Positions 42,139 to 51,605 are shown, counted from the first letter of the stretch. The stretch: DNA of 64,000 nucleotides from Bacteroidales bacterium (GCA_017427885.1 JAFRRW010000011.1:525008-589007), one strand, 5' to 3'. Notes: generated by a model from the letters alone, not told the origin. Translations and numbers: made by a program.

Positions 42139-43221
42139 TCAAAGGTTTTCAATGTCAAGAGGTTCACCCTGTCCTTCGTGGGCGGGGAGTTCTATCCCGA
42201 GCCATTTTGCCGCGGTGGGGGCTATCTGGTTGGTGTAATAATTGCCGGAGGTCAGGACTCCCTTCGCGGGTATTCCCTTGCCGTAAATCATGCACCAGGT
42301 TTCTCCGGAGCCGGGAGTTCCGGGCTTGCCGTGATCGGTCCACTGCTCGCGGGCTGAGCCCCGGCCGTGGTCGGTCGTCACTATGAAAATGGTCCTGTCC
42401 TTGTAGAAGGGGTCGCTCTGGGCACAGTCCCAGAGTTCCTTCAGGTACCTGTCGAAGTTGTGGCAGGAGAATATGGTCAGGTCGTACCTGTTCCTATGAG
42501 CCCAGTCGTCGGTCTCGGCATACCCTATGAAAAGGACCTCCGGATGGCGGGAACGCATCGCCTCGAGGGCATATTCGTGGGTTATCGCATCGGAGCGTAC
42601 CGAGCCCAGATATTCGGGGACCCCGTCCTGCAACCTGTGGATATATGCCTCATTATCTGTCGGGACGTATCCTTCCGGGAAAGAATAGAAGGCACCGCAA
42701 TTCACGGGAAAACCTGCGCGTTCTTCGTTGATGATATGGGTGAATGCATCCCAGCCTCCGAAGGCGAGTACCTTCCCCCTGTATCTGTCATCGTTGTTGG
42801 CATATTCCATCACAGACACATTCCTGTTGGGTCCGGGATTGTTGGAATTGGCGAATTCGTCGTCGGCGTGTCCGCAGATGATTTCGCTCCAGCCGGGATA
42901 TGAGAACCACATGTTGTTGGTCACGTCGAAGGTGGAACCGCTTTCCCGGTCTCCTATAAGGATTCCATTTTTTGCAACGAAATTCCAAGTGAAAGGCATC
43001 AGGGCTTCCCGACGCTCTTCACGGGTGTCTTTTACATAGGGCTTACCCATAGGATAACCTCCTATCAGAACGGGATCCACCCCTGAGAACACTTCCTGCC
43101 AGCGCAGGCCGTCGGTGCCGACGATGATCACCCTTACCCTTCCGTCATCTTTTTTCCCACACCCTGTGACAAGGGTGAGAACGGTCGCGATGATTGCGAT
43201 GAACGAGAATAACTTTTTCAT
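42139..43221 (-). CDS. Alkaline-phosphatase-superfamily lipoprotein
   Basis: The 360-residue protein has a lipoprotein signal ending LVTGC with Cys21. The alkaline phosphatase fold shows the metal-site blocks VIIVGTDGLRWQEVF near residue 31, MWFSYPGWSEIICGHAD near residue 107, TDDWAHRNRYD near 238 and VTTDHGRG near 285. It is closest to type I phosphodiesterase/nucleotide pyrophosphatase or sulfatase-like proteins. The nucleophile is probably the Ser in the SYPGWSEI block but I cannot fix it. Substrate unknown. It is 12 bases after the DUF4153 gene and 1 base before the fucosidase, so it may clean phosphate or sulfate from glycans. Confidence 0.85.
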   Translation of the reverse strand: MKKLFSFIAIIATVLTLVTGCGKKDDGRVRVIIVGTDGLRWQEVFSGVDPVLIGGYPMGKPYVKDTREERREALMPFTWNFVAKNGILIGDRESGSTFDVTNNMWFSYPGWSEIICGHADDEFANSNNPGPNRNVSVMEYANNDDRYRGKVLAFGGWDAFTHIINEERAGFPVNCGAFYSFPEGYVPTDNEAYIHRLQDGVPEYLGSVRSDAITHEYALEAMRSRHPEVLFIGYAETDDWAHRNRYDLTIFSCHNFDRYLKELWDCAQSDPFYKDRTIFIVTTDHGRGSAREQWTDHGKPGTPGSGETWCMIYGKGIPAKGVLTSGNYYTNQIAPTAAKWLGIELPAHEGQGEPLDIENL

Positions 43222-43233
43222 AAATATGTGTCA

Positions 43234-44889
43234 TTAATTATTTATATGTTTTCTGAAAAGGGCTATGGGACCTCTTTGGAGGAAGGACAGGTGAGGGGAA
43301 TCTCCGTAGTCCGAAATCGATTCGAAAACGACCATATAGCCGTCATTTGCATATACGAGGATGTCCTTCGCGGACGGGTTCGGGGAGGACAGTCGTTCCT
43401 TTACAGGGCAGACAAGAAGCGTGTCCTTTTTGGATGAGTCCTTGTAAAAAATCACCACCTCCCGGTCCTCGTACAGGTGCCAGTCCGTCTTGGGAACCAG
43501 TTCCGTGTATGGTCCGACATCGACCGGTTCCTCAAGGTTCCAGACGGCAACGGCCTCGCCATACTCGGAGGGCCGGAGTTTCCATTCCATGAAGTTGTTG
43601 AAATCTCCGTATAACCCATACTTTTCCTTGAATGCCTCCGCACCCATTTCGCGTTGGAGATAGTTCCAGACGTCGCGGGCATCCAGGATTGCCTTTACTT
43701 GCAAAGAGTCCTGCGACAGGGCTTTGTAATCGAAGTCGGTCGGGATTCTTCCGTCGACCAGCACTTCCGGGAGAAGATTTTCAAGTCTCGCCCGCTGGCT
43801 CCGGATTCCGAAATCCTTTGCCCTGATGCAGGGAATCAGGGAGAATAACACTCCCGCGGCGGCAAGGATGACGGCCATAAGCCGGAAATTACGGGAACGG
43901 GGGAACAGCAGGAGGATGATGAACAAAGTCACCAGGGCCGCCAGGACTATCAGGAAGAAACGAGTTTCCGTGACGCCGTATTCACCCACCCTGCGGGCGA
44001 TTCCAATCCAGAGCAGCACCAGCGGTGCGGCGGCGATGAAGGGAAGGGTCTTGTAAAACCATTCGAAATGCCTGTCCCGGACCTGGAGGCGCATCAGATG
44101 GCAGAGAAGGCCCAGGGTGAGGAACCCCAGCACCATATATGCCACTCCTCCGCTGGGAAGTTCCCAATGCCAGATAATCCTTGCCAGATAGAGATAGAGG
44201 ATAATGGAATATATGACGAGGGCGGGGGAAAGGATATGGTCGACGACGATTTTCAGGAATCGGCATCCGTGCCAGAGAGGACCTTTTTCCGTCACCAGCA
44301 GACAGCACAGGAGGGGCATTATGACCATCAGGATGAAGGCCGCCGGGAATGAGAACCAACGGTCGTTGAGGTTGAGGTCGAAGAGGTAGTTGACCGAGGC
44401 GATGAGGGCTAGCACGATCAGGGTGGCCAGGCCTCCGACGAAAAAGCTCTTTGCCAGTCTGAGGAGGATTCCCAAAATGTCCGCGCCGAAGTCTTTATCG
44501 TCCTTGGGACGGTTGATTAAGAATAGCAGGATAAGCGCGACTGTCCAACCGATACCTGCCGCCCAGGAATTCCGGAAAAAACCAAGGCCTTTCCAGGACG
44601 GACAGGCGACAAGTGGAAGCCAGAGCAGCCAGGCGGCCGCCGCGAGGACCTTCGCCGTCGGAAAGGAGCCGCCCCTGTGGCGGAATGTGAAGACCAGGAC
44701 GTAATGCGGGAAGAACCAGAGGAACATCCAGATGAGATTCCTTTCTCCCGGCCCGGGCAGGACTCTTGTCTGAAATAAGACGAAAAGAAGGAAATATGCC
44801 AATCCAAGGGCCGCTTCCAAGGGGAAGAGCCGGAAGGCGTCAAGCAGGCTGCCGCAGATGGCGGGGATGATGGAGGATATCTTTTTCAT
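43234..44889 (-). CDS. DUF4153 polytopic membrane protein
   Basis: The 551-residue protein has about 10-11 predicted membrane segments in its first ~370 residues, then a soluble C-terminal domain of about 180 residues facing outside or inside (contains WNYLQREMGAEAFKEKYGLYG near residue 423). This layout and the pattern of short loops match DUF4153, a common Bacteroidota membrane family without a known function. It overlaps neither neighbour but is only 12 bases away on each side, so it is in the same run as the AlkZ-like and phosphatase genes. Confidence 0.75.
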   Translation of the reverse strand: MKKISSIIPAICGSLLDAFRLFPLEAALGLAYFLLFVLFQTRVLPGPGERNLIWMFLWFFPHYVLVFTFRHRGGSFPTAKVLAAAAWLLWLPLVACPSWKGLGFFRNSWAAGIGWTVALILLFLINRPKDDKDFGADILGILLRLAKSFFVGGLATLIVLALIASVNYLFDLNLNDRWFSFPAAFILMVIMPLLCCLLVTEKGPLWHGCRFLKIVVDHILSPALVIYSIILYLYLARIIWHWELPSGGVAYMVLGFLTLGLLCHLMRLQVRDRHFEWFYKTLPFIAAAPLVLLWIGIARRVGEYGVTETRFFLIVLAALVTLFIILLLFPRSRNFRLMAVILAAAGVLFSLIPCIRAKDFGIRSQRARLENLLPEVLVDGRIPTDFDYKALSQDSLQVKAILDARDVWNYLQREMGAEAFKEKYGLYGDFNNFMEWKLRPSEYGEAVAVWNLEEPVDVGPYTELVPKTDWHLYEDREVVIFYKDSSKKDTLLVCPVKERLSSPNPSAKDILVYANDGYMVVFESISDYGDSPHLSFLQRGPIALFRKHINN

Positions 44890-44901
44890 TTGGAAGAATG
44901 A

Positions 44902-45606
44902 TCAGGTGAATACCTTCAGGATGTCTTCGCGGCGCACCCGTGCAGGGAGGATGGTCCGGACATGTTCCACGAGGGCTTCGAGGGACTCTTCGGGGGTGTG
45001 GTCTGTATGCAGGGGGTCGGAGTCGGCGGCGAAAGGGAAACCGGGAAGGGAGGTGAATGAAGAGAAGGAGGCGTCCGCGGAGAACAGGTCTTCGGGGCGG
45101 CAGAAAGAGGCCACCTGCCAGCCGCTGTATTTGAGATCGGGTCCGCGATAGACGCGGGTAAGGTCGCCCGTGACCACCCGGCACTGTCTCTGCAGGCGGC
45201 CTATGGCAGCATCGGCGGCGGTTTTCTTCACGCCCAGAAGGGCCCGGACCTCCTTGATGGAAATGCTGCCGTGCTCGGAAATGTATTGCAGGATCAGCTG
45301 CCCGTCATTGTCGGGGAAGAGACGGGACCTCTGGTAATTCATCAGCTCACGGTACCATTCCGTTGTGGCGAAGGAGGCCTTGCCCCCGCATAGGAATTTC
45401 CCGTAGGCGATGTCCCCGCTGCGGACGCACTCTATCTTCCAGTCCCACGGGCCGAGGGTGTCCTCCTCCCCGTCGAACCAGAAGCCGGGCTTCGTCATAT
45501 CCTGGATGGAAAATCCCGGGATCCTGTTCCTGAAGAAAGGGACTATCCCCATCTCCCTGACGGCCCTCTCCATCGCTTCCGCGCTGTCTATCTGAAATCC
45601 GACCAT
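44902..45606 (-). CDS. AlkZ-related winged-helix protein
   Basis: The 234-residue protein has no signal peptide. It contains the block GFWFDGEEDTLGPWDWKIECV near residue 37 and a winged-helix-like segment ISIKEVRALLGVKKTAADAAIGRLQRQCRVV near residue 118. This organisation is found in proteins annotated as AlkZ-related. AlkZ (YcaQ-type) enzymes unhook interstrand crosslinks, but the catalytic QxQ motif is not visible, so enzymatic activity is doubtful and the name stays tentative. It is first in a run that continues with membrane and exported proteins, which is an odd mix. Promoter at 45629-45636. Confidence 0.55.
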   Translation of the reverse strand: MVGFQIDSAEAMERAVREMGIVPFFRNRIPGFSIQDMTKPGFWFDGEEDTLGPWDWKIECVRSGDIAYGKFLCGGKASFATTEWYRELMNYQRSRLFPDNDGQLILQYISEHGSISIKEVRALLGVKKTAADAAIGRLQRQCRVVTGDLTRVYRGPDLKYSGWQVASFCRPEDLFSADASFSSFTSLPGFPFAADSDPLHTDHTPEESLEALVEHVRTILPARVRREDILKVFT

Positions 45607-45628
45607 TCCCGAAAACGGTTACTACTTA

Positions 45629-45636
45629 CAAATATA
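45629..45636 (-). promoter_or_regulatory. -7 element for the AlkZ-like-to-fucosidase run
   Basis: CAAATATA on plus is TATATTTG on minus, 23 bases before ATG 45606. No TTTG at 19-base spacing. Confidence 0.45.
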
Positions 45637-45731
45637 CAAAAAGTTGTCGACGGAAGATTCCCGCTCAGGCCGGGAATGCCACAGAAGCCGGGAATGACTG
45701 TCGAAGTATTGCAGGATAATGATAAATACTT

Positions 45732-45739
45732 TATATTTC
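45732..45739 (+). promoter_or_regulatory. Possible -7 element for the CarboxypepD_reg protein
   Basis: TATATTTC differs from TAnnTTTG at the last base and lies 20 bases before ATG 45760. It supports that start over a longer frame from 45676. Confidence 0.35.
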
Positions 45740-45759
45740 GGAATATAAACCGAACTGTC

Positions 45760-46986
45760 ATGAATAAGCGTATCATATTGTCAGTCATTGCCCTGGCCCT
45801 TTTGGGGACGTCCGTGCTGCACGCGCAGACGGACAGTCTCCGTTACAGCGTGTCAGGAAGGGTGATCGATGCCGTGAGCGAGGGGGAACTCCGGGGCGTG
45901 GAGGTCTCCGTTCCCGGGCCCGGGTTCACCACGGTCACCAACGACGACGGGGAATTCACCATAAAGTCCGACGCCCCGATCGGAGAACTGTCCTTCTCAC
46001 ACCTTGGATATAAGAAGGAGAACCTCACTCCGGAAGGGAACAGGATAACCGTCCGTCTTTCTCCCCTTTCCCTGACCCTGGATCCGGCCGTCATCGTTTC
46101 CGCCAACCCGGAAATGCTTGTGAGGGAGGCGGTGCACAAGGTTCGCCATAATTACGTCGACCAGGACGAACTTCTGATGTGCTTCTACCGCGAGACTATG
46201 AGGAAACGCCAGAGGTACATCTATGTCAGCGAGGCCGTCGCCCGCATTTTCAAGACTCCGTACAAATTCGGAGTCAACCGCGATGCGGCCGGACTTGACA
46301 AGAGCCGCGTGGTCCTCAGCAACAGGAAGAGGGACACCCTGAGCGTGATATTCCTCGGCGGACCTACCCTGGCCACCAATTTCGACATCGTCAAGAATGA
46401 CGGCATCCTCCTGAGCGACTGGGAACTGAATCACTATACCTTCGGGATGAAGCCCCCCGTGTCCATCGGAGGACGGGAGAATTTCGCCGTGACCTTCCGT
46501 CCCAAGAATCCCGAAGACGTGCCCTATCCCCTTTATTCCGGAACCCTTTACATCGATTATGAAACCCTGGCGTTCACGAGAATAGACATGTCGATGGATG
46601 TGACGGACGAGGAAAAGGCATCCAAGGACATCCTGGTCCGCAAACCCGCCGGCCTCCGCTTCCATCCGAGGGAGGTGAACATCGTGATGAGCTACCGCCA
46701 GGACGGGGACAAATGGCGGTTGGGATACGCCAGGGTGACGATGCGTTTCGCCTGCGACTGGCGCAAACGCTTGCTCCAGACCAACTATTCCTGCGTCAAT
46801 GAACTTGTTGTGACCGGAGTGGCGCCCGAGCCCGTGCCGATTCCCCGCGAGGACCAGTTCAAGTCCAGGGACGCCCTCAGCGAAAAGGCGGAGTATTTCA
46901 CCGACCCTGATTTCTGGAAGGACTACAACATCATCGAGCCCACCGTCAGCCTTGAACACGCAATCGACCGCCTGAAGAAAAGATAA
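45760..46986 (+). CDS. Exported protein with carboxypeptidase-like regulatory domain
   Basis: The 408-residue protein starts MNKRIILSVIALALLGTSVLHAQ, then the CarboxypepD_reg-like domain (YSVSGRVIDAVSEGELRGVEVSVPGPGFTTVTNDDGEFTI, about residues 28-67), as at the front of SusC-type receptors. It is followed not by a plug and barrel but by about 300 residues of beta-rich sequence (VREAVHKVRHNY near residue 125, FDYETLAFTRIDMSMD-like near 275). Such proteins are common in Bacteroidota, membrane-associated and of unknown function. It stands alone, followed by a thioredoxin with its own promoter. Confidence 0.82.
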   Translation: MNKRIILSVIALALLGTSVLHAQTDSLRYSVSGRVIDAVSEGELRGVEVSVPGPGFTTVTNDDGEFTIKSDAPIGELSFSHLGYKKENLTPEGNRITVRLSPLSLTLDPAVIVSANPEMLVREAVHKVRHNYVDQDELLMCFYRETMRKRQRYIYVSEAVARIFKTPYKFGVNRDAAGLDKSRVVLSNRKRDTLSVIFLGGPTLATNFDIVKNDGILLSDWELNHYTFGMKPPVSIGGRENFAVTFRPKNPEDVPYPLYSGTLYIDYETLAFTRIDMSMDVTDEEKASKDILVRKPAGLRFHPREVNIVMSYRQDGDKWRLGYARVTMRFACDWRKRLLQTNYSCVNELVVTGVAPEPVPIPREDQFKSRDALSEKAEYFTDPDFWKDYNIIEPTVSLEHAIDRLKKR

Positions 46987-47012
46987 GTCTTTTTCCTTTG
47001 GAAAATAGTTCC

Positions 47013-47020
47013 TACTTTTG
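47013..47020 (+). promoter_or_regulatory. -7 element for the thioredoxin-LtaS run
   Basis: TACTTTTG matches TAnnTTTG, 20 bases before ATG 47041. The -33 position reads TTTT with 19-base spacing, one base off. Confidence 0.5.
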
Positions 47021-47040
47021 TCTTATCATTAACCACAGTC

Positions 47041-47502
47041 ATGATGAAAGCGATCAAAGTTACCATTCTGTCCGTCATTCTCGCCGCGGTGACCTGCTGC
47101 CTGTGCTCCGGACAAGTCAAAGTCAAGGTCAAGAACGGAGTTCCCAATGAACTCAACAAGGATATGTTCCGTGAGGTGGTGGCTGACTACATAAACAATC
47201 CGGACGAATTCAAATACGTTGGGAAAAAGCCGGCGATCATTGATTTCGGCGCCACCTGGTGCGGCCCCTGCAAGCAGATGGATCCCATCATAGCGCAGAC
47301 AGCCAGGGAATACAAGGGAAAGATCTATGTCTATAAGGTGGATGTGGACAAGGAGAAGGAACTCGCCTCCCTTTTCAGGGTTCAGAACATCCCGACCCTG
47401 CTTTTCATCCCGATGGAAGGCCAGCCCATCAGGTCGGTGGGCGCCCTGAGCCGCGAACAGATCAGGCATATCGTCGATACTGAATTGTTGGGGAAGGAAT
47501 AA
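47041..47502 (+). CDS. Exported thioredoxin-fold protein
   Basis: The 153-residue protein has a signal peptide (MMKAIKVTILSVILAAVTCCLCSG) and a thioredoxin domain with active site FGATWCGPCKQMDPI near residue 75. The cis-Pro loop is NIPTLLFIPMEG near residue 118. It should act in the periplasm as a thiol-disulfide oxidoreductase. It is followed 13 bases later by a lipid kinase gene. Target proteins unknown. Confidence 0.9.
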   Translation: MMKAIKVTILSVILAAVTCCLCSGQVKVKVKNGVPNELNKDMFREVVADYINNPDEFKYVGKKPAIIDFGATWCGPCKQMDPIIAQTAREYKGKIYVYKVDVDKEKELASLFRVQNIPTLLFIPMEGQPIRSVGALSREQIRHIVDTELLGKE

Positions 47503-47515
47503 GGTCCTGATAGAG

Positions 47516-48382
47516 ATGCGGGCGGTTTTCGTGGTGAATCCTCTTTCCGGCGGAAAGGACAAGGACGGGATTGTGGAGAAGATACGCAGAGAGTGCGTCC
47601 ATCCGTGCGAGATCGTATTCACCGAACGGCCCGGACATGCAACCCTGATAGCGGAAGAAAGCGATGCGGACGCGGTCGTCGCCGTCGGAGGCGACGGCAC
47701 CGTGAGCGAGGTCGCCCGCGGACTTATGGGTTCGAAGAAGGCCCTCGGCATCATTCCCTGCGGGAGCGGCGACGGACTCGCCCTCCATCTAGGAATCCCC
47801 AGGAACATCCATAAAGCGATAGGTATCATCAATTCCGCGAAAATCTCGGTAATGGACTCGGGTTCTCTCGGAGGGAAGCCTTTTTTCTGTACTTTCGGAG
47901 TCGGTTTTGACGCCGAGGTCGCCTGGAGTTTTTCCAAGGCTGGGACCCGCGGAATCTGGACATACATATCGGAAGCCTGGAAGACCTGGAAAGGATTTGA
48001 GCCGGAGACCTATGAAATCAAGGTTGATGACATTCTGTGGAAGGGACCTGCCGCCATGGTAACCGTCGGTAATGTCAACCAGTGGGGGAACAATGCCCGT
48101 ATCACATCCCTCGCATCGGTGACCGACGGCCTCCTGGACGTGACCGTAGTCAGTCCTTTCCATACCTTTGAGATTCCTGTCCTGGCGGCCAAACTTATGG
48201 ACGGATGCGCCCATACAAGCCGCAGGGTGCGGATGTTCAAAGGCCGTCATATAGAAATAACCCGCAGCAAGGAAGGCCCCGCCCATATCGACGGGGACCC
48301 TTTCATGCAGGGTTCCCGCCTGATAGCCGACATCGTCCCCTCGGCTCTTAACGTATTGGTACCCAGCAGAGATGGAATATAA
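47516..48382 (+). CDS. Diacylglycerol/lipid kinase (DagK/YegS family)
   Basis: The 288-residue soluble kinase shows FVVNPLSGGKDKDG near the N-terminus, AVGGDGTVSEVARGL near residue 58 and IPCGSGDGLALHLG near residue 82, all standard for the DAGK catalytic domain. It phosphorylates diacylglycerol or a related lipid at the inner face of the membrane. The gene end overlaps the start of the LtaS-like gene by 11 bases. LtaS-type reactions release diacylglycerol, so the pair fits a recycling loop; that link is inference. YegS-type substrate other than DAG cannot be excluded. Confidence 0.92.
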   Translation: MRAVFVVNPLSGGKDKDGIVEKIRRECVHPCEIVFTERPGHATLIAEESDADAVVAVGGDGTVSEVARGLMGSKKALGIIPCGSGDGLALHLGIPRNIHKAIGIINSAKISVMDSGSLGGKPFFCTFGVGFDAEVAWSFSKAGTRGIWTYISEAWKTWKGFEPETYEIKVDDILWKGPAAMVTVGNVNQWGNNARITSLASVTDGLLDVTVVSPFHTFEIPVLAAKLMDGCAHTSRRVRMFKGRHIEITRSKEGPAHIDGDPFMQGSRLIADIVPSALNVLVPSRDGI

Positions 48383-50414
48383 AAGAAAGATAACCGACTG
48401 GTTCGCCTTTTTTGCTCCGAGGTTCCTCGCCCTGGCCCTCATCCTGGGACTTCTGGTGCGCATTGTCCTGGTCTTCCATCCGATGACTGTCGTCGACTGG
48501 GGTATTGCGGACTGGGTGAAGATTTTCGCCCTGGGCTTCATCAACGACATCGCCTTCTCCGTGATAGCCCTCGTTCCCGCCTTCCTGGTGTACTCTTTCC
48601 TGACTGATGACAAATACCGGAAGCCTTGGGGTTGGGTCTTTTACGCCCTTCTGACGGCCCTCACGGCATATATCCTCTTTTTCAACGACATCACCGACGA
48701 GTACGGCGGCCCCCTCCCAAGGATCGTGAACGCCGTCCTGCTGTTTTTCTGGATCTGCTTCACCGTCAAGTTCTTCCTGCCGGGTATAAGGAAAGGCTGG
48801 AGGCGGGTTTCGGTGTATGTCGTGATGATGCTTTATGCCGTTGCCGCCATCGGCATTGCGATTTCCGAGGTGGTCTTCTGGAGCGAGTTCGGGGTGAGGT
48901 TCAATTTCATAGCGGTTGATTACCTGGTCTATACCAACGAAGTGGTGGGAAACATTATCGAATCCTACCCCATGGTTCCGATGACTCTTGGAATGCTCCT
49001 GGCGGCCGGTGCCATCGTATGGCTGTTGACAAGGGGCTGTGACATAAGTGAAAGCGGGAACCATTCCTGGAAACGATGGGCCCTGACCCTCGTCTGCCTT
49101 GCCGCCGGCTGTGCTGTCGGGATATCCTGGCTCCACTATGGCTATCGCAACCTTGGCGGGAAAAACCAGTTCGCAACCCAGCTGGAACAGAACGGATGCT
49201 GGGATTTCCTCGAGGCCTTCTCTTCCAATGAACTTGATTACCGGCAGTTCTATCCCCTGCTTGATCCTTCCGTGGCCGAAGAAGTCCTGGCCGGATTCTC
49301 CGCCGCCGGCAGTGCCGCCGTAGAAGCGGGTACACCGGTCCGGAAGAATATCGTCCTTATCACGGTGGAGAGCCTCAGTGCGGATTTCCTTACCAGATAC
49401 GGGGGAGAGGGTATTACTCCCAGCTTGGACACCCTGCTTGAGAAGAGCCTTGTTTTCGACAACCTCTTCGCCACCGGCAACCGGACCGTCCGCGGCCTTG
49501 AGGCGGTGACTCTCTGCATACCTCCTTCCTCAGGAGAATCCCTTGTGAAACGTCCTGGAATAAAGGGATTCCACTCCACAGGAGAGGTTCTAAGGAACCA
49601 GGGATACACCACCACATTCCTCTATGGCGGCGACAGTTATTTCGACAATATGGGAGAATTCTTCCGCTCCTGCGGATATGATGTCTTCGACAAGGGCAAC
49701 TACGATTCCGGCGCTGTCGCCTTCTCCAATATCTGGGGCACCTCCGATGAAGATTCCTACCGCGAGGCCCTCGGCCTGTCCGATGCCTCCCATTCTTCCG
49801 GGAAGCCTTTTTTCATCCATATAATGACGATATCAAACCATCGTCCATACACTTATCCGGAAGGAAGGATCAGCTATGACGGCAATCCGATGTCGCGCAA
49901 GGCTGCCGTCAAGTACACAGACTGGGCCATCGGGGACTTCCTGGCCAAGGCGGCGGAGCGTCCCTGGTTTTCCGAGACGGTGTTCGTCATAATGGCCGAC
50001 CACTGCGCTTCCTCTGCAGGGAAGACATCCCTTCCTCTTGAGGGGTACCATATCCCGGCCTTCATCTATGCTCCGGGCTTCGTGGAGCCGCAGTACGTGG
50101 ACAAGGTCTGCTCGCAGATCGACGTGATGCCTACCCTTTTCAGCCTTCTCGACATCCCTTGTGACCCCCTGTTCTTCGGCCGCGACATCCTGTCTCCCGG
50201 ATTCAGGGAAAGGGCCTTCATGGCCACATACCAGGATCTGGGGTATTATTCCGGAGGAACGCTTACGGTCCTCTCGCCAGTCCGCCGTGTCCGGCAGTAT
50301 TCCATAACGGAACGGGACGGCTGGACTTATGAGGAAACCCCGCTTGACGGGGAGGACGGAACCTCGCTCAAGGAGGCCGAGGCCTTTTACCAGAGTGCGA
50401 ACCTCTTGTATTGA
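48372..50414 (+). CDS. LTA synthase-type phosphoglycerol transferase
   Basis: The 680-residue protein has five membrane segments in its first ~260 residues and then a periplasmic sulfatase-fold domain. That domain shows NIVLITVESLSADFLTRYGG near residue 325 (first metal ligand), NRTVRGLEAVTL near residue 372 with the Thr that becomes the glycerolphosphoryl-enzyme, FFIHIMTISNHRPYTYPEG near residue 480 and IMADHCASSAG near residue 540. In Gram-positives LtaS moves glycerol phosphate from phosphatidylglycerol. Gram-negative relatives (OpgB-like) decorate periplasmic glucans or envelope glycans. Here the acceptor is unknown. Confidence 0.9.
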   Translation: MEYKRKITDWFAFFAPRFLALALILGLLVRIVLVFHPMTVVDWGIADWVKIFALGFINDIAFSVIALVPAFLVYSFLTDDKYRKPWGWVFYALLTALTAYILFFNDITDEYGGPLPRIVNAVLLFFWICFTVKFFLPGIRKGWRRVSVYVVMMLYAVAAIGIAISEVVFWSEFGVRFNFIAVDYLVYTNEVVGNIIESYPMVPMTLGMLLAAGAIVWLLTRGCDISESGNHSWKRWALTLVCLAAGCAVGISWLHYGYRNLGGKNQFATQLEQNGCWDFLEAFSSNELDYRQFYPLLDPSVAEEVLAGFSAAGSAAVEAGTPVRKNIVLITVESLSADFLTRYGGEGITPSLDTLLEKSLVFDNLFATGNRTVRGLEAVTLCIPPSSGESLVKRPGIKGFHSTGEVLRNQGYTTTFLYGGDSYFDNMGEFFRSCGYDVFDKGNYDSGAVAFSNIWGTSDEDSYREALGLSDASHSSGKPFFIHIMTISNHRPYTYPEGRISYDGNPMSRKAAVKYTDWAIGDFLAKAAERPWFSETVFVIMADHCASSAGKTSLPLEGYHIPAFIYAPGFVEPQYVDKVCSQIDVMPTLFSLLDIPCDPLFFGRDILSPGFRERAFMATYQDLGYYSGGTLTVLSPVRRVRQYSITERDGWTYEETPLDGEDGTSLKEAEAFYQSANLLY

Positions 50415-50429
50415 CAAAGCATTATTGAT

Positions 50430-51578
50430 ATGATGGAAAAAACACGCAGACAAACCACCCGCAGCATTGTGGAGGCCCTGGTCTTCCTGGCCGTTTTCAT
50501 CCTGGTCTTCGGCATACTGGGCCATTACATGGGAGGGAAGAACCTTCTGGGCACCATAATGCACACGGCCCACGACCTCCTGCTTAACACGGTGTTCTAC
50601 CTTATGGGCATCACCGTCCTCACCGGCGCCCTGAGCAAGCTGATGAGTGAATTCGGTGTGGTCTATCTGCTGGAGAAGATACTCAGGCCCCTGATGAAGC
50701 CGCTTTTCAATCTTCCCGGAGTGGCCGCCCTGGGCGGCGTGATGACCTTCCTGTCCGACAACCCGGCCATCATCGCGCTCGGCAAGGACAGTACGTTCTC
50801 CTCCTATTTCAAGAAATACCAGCTCGTTTCCCTGACCAATTTTGGCACCGCGTTCGGAATGGGTATGGTGGTGATGCTCACGATGATCTCCTTCGGACAC
50901 ACAGGAGCCGCCTTCATCGGACTTTTCGGAGCCATCTGCGGTTCGGTCATTTCCACCCGCCTGATGCAGAGGTTCACCCTGAAATCCTATCCCGAGATGG
51001 AAGCCCCAGTCCTTGCGGAGTCTCCGGTAGAGGAAGAGTCGAAGGATGATGAAACGAAGGAAAACAGCGTGTTCATGCGCTTCCTCAACGCCCTTCTCGA
51101 CGGAGGCAAGAACGGAGTCGACCTCGGCTTACAGATCATCCCGGGTGTTCTCATAATCACCACCTTCGTCATCCTCATAACCTTCGGTCCCAATGCCGAG
51201 ACCGGACTTTACGACGGAGGAGTGGGCCAGGGAGTGCCCGTCCTCCCATGGCTGGCCCAGAAGATCCACTGGGTGTTCGAGTGGCTGTTCGGTTTCGTTG
51301 ACATGAGGCTGATCGCCTTCCCTATGACGGCCCTGGGTGCTGTCGGTGCGGCTCTCGGCCTTCTCCCGACTTTCGACGCGGCAGGTTTCCTGGACGGCAA
51401 CGCCATAGCGGTCTGCACCGCGATAGGAATGTGCTGGAGCGGTTTCCTTTCTACCCACACCGCTATGCTCGACTCCCTCGGTTACCGCAAACTTATTTCC
51501 AAGGCTATCGGTGCACACACCATAGCCGGTCTATGCGCCGGAATACTGGCGCATTTCGCATACATCCTGATAATGTAA
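50430..51578 (+). CDS. Gate-domain membrane protein, CD0519/CD1768 type
   Basis: The 382-residue protein has about ten membrane segments and two nucleoside-recognition/gate-like blocks, with FLSDNPAIIALGKDS near residue 110 and GMCWSGFLSTHTAMLDSLGYRKLISKAIGAHTIAGL near residue 332. This matches the family annotated as CD0519/CD1768 membrane proteins (related to spore maturation/gate domains). Transport substrate is unknown. It lies 15 bases after the LtaS-like gene, perhaps as part of the same transcript. An ATG at 50433 is an alternative. Confidence 0.78.
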   Translation: MMEKTRRQTTRSIVEALVFLAVFILVFGILGHYMGGKNLLGTIMHTAHDLLLNTVFYLMGITVLTGALSKLMSEFGVVYLLEKILRPLMKPLFNLPGVAALGGVMTFLSDNPAIIALGKDSTFSSYFKKYQLVSLTNFGTAFGMGMVVMLTMISFGHTGAAFIGLFGAICGSVISTRLMQRFTLKSYPEMEAPVLAESPVEEESKDDETKENSVFMRFLNALLDGGKNGVDLGLQIIPGVLIITTFVILITFGPNAETGLYDGGVGQGVPVLPWLAQKIHWVFEWLFGFVDMRLIAFPMTALGAVGAALGLLPTFDAAGFLDGNAIAVCTAIGMCWSGFLSTHTAMLDSLGYRKLISKAIGAHTIAGLCAGILAHFAYILIM

Positions 51579-51605
51579 GGAGTTCCGGGACTCCGGGAAC
51601 CTTGA

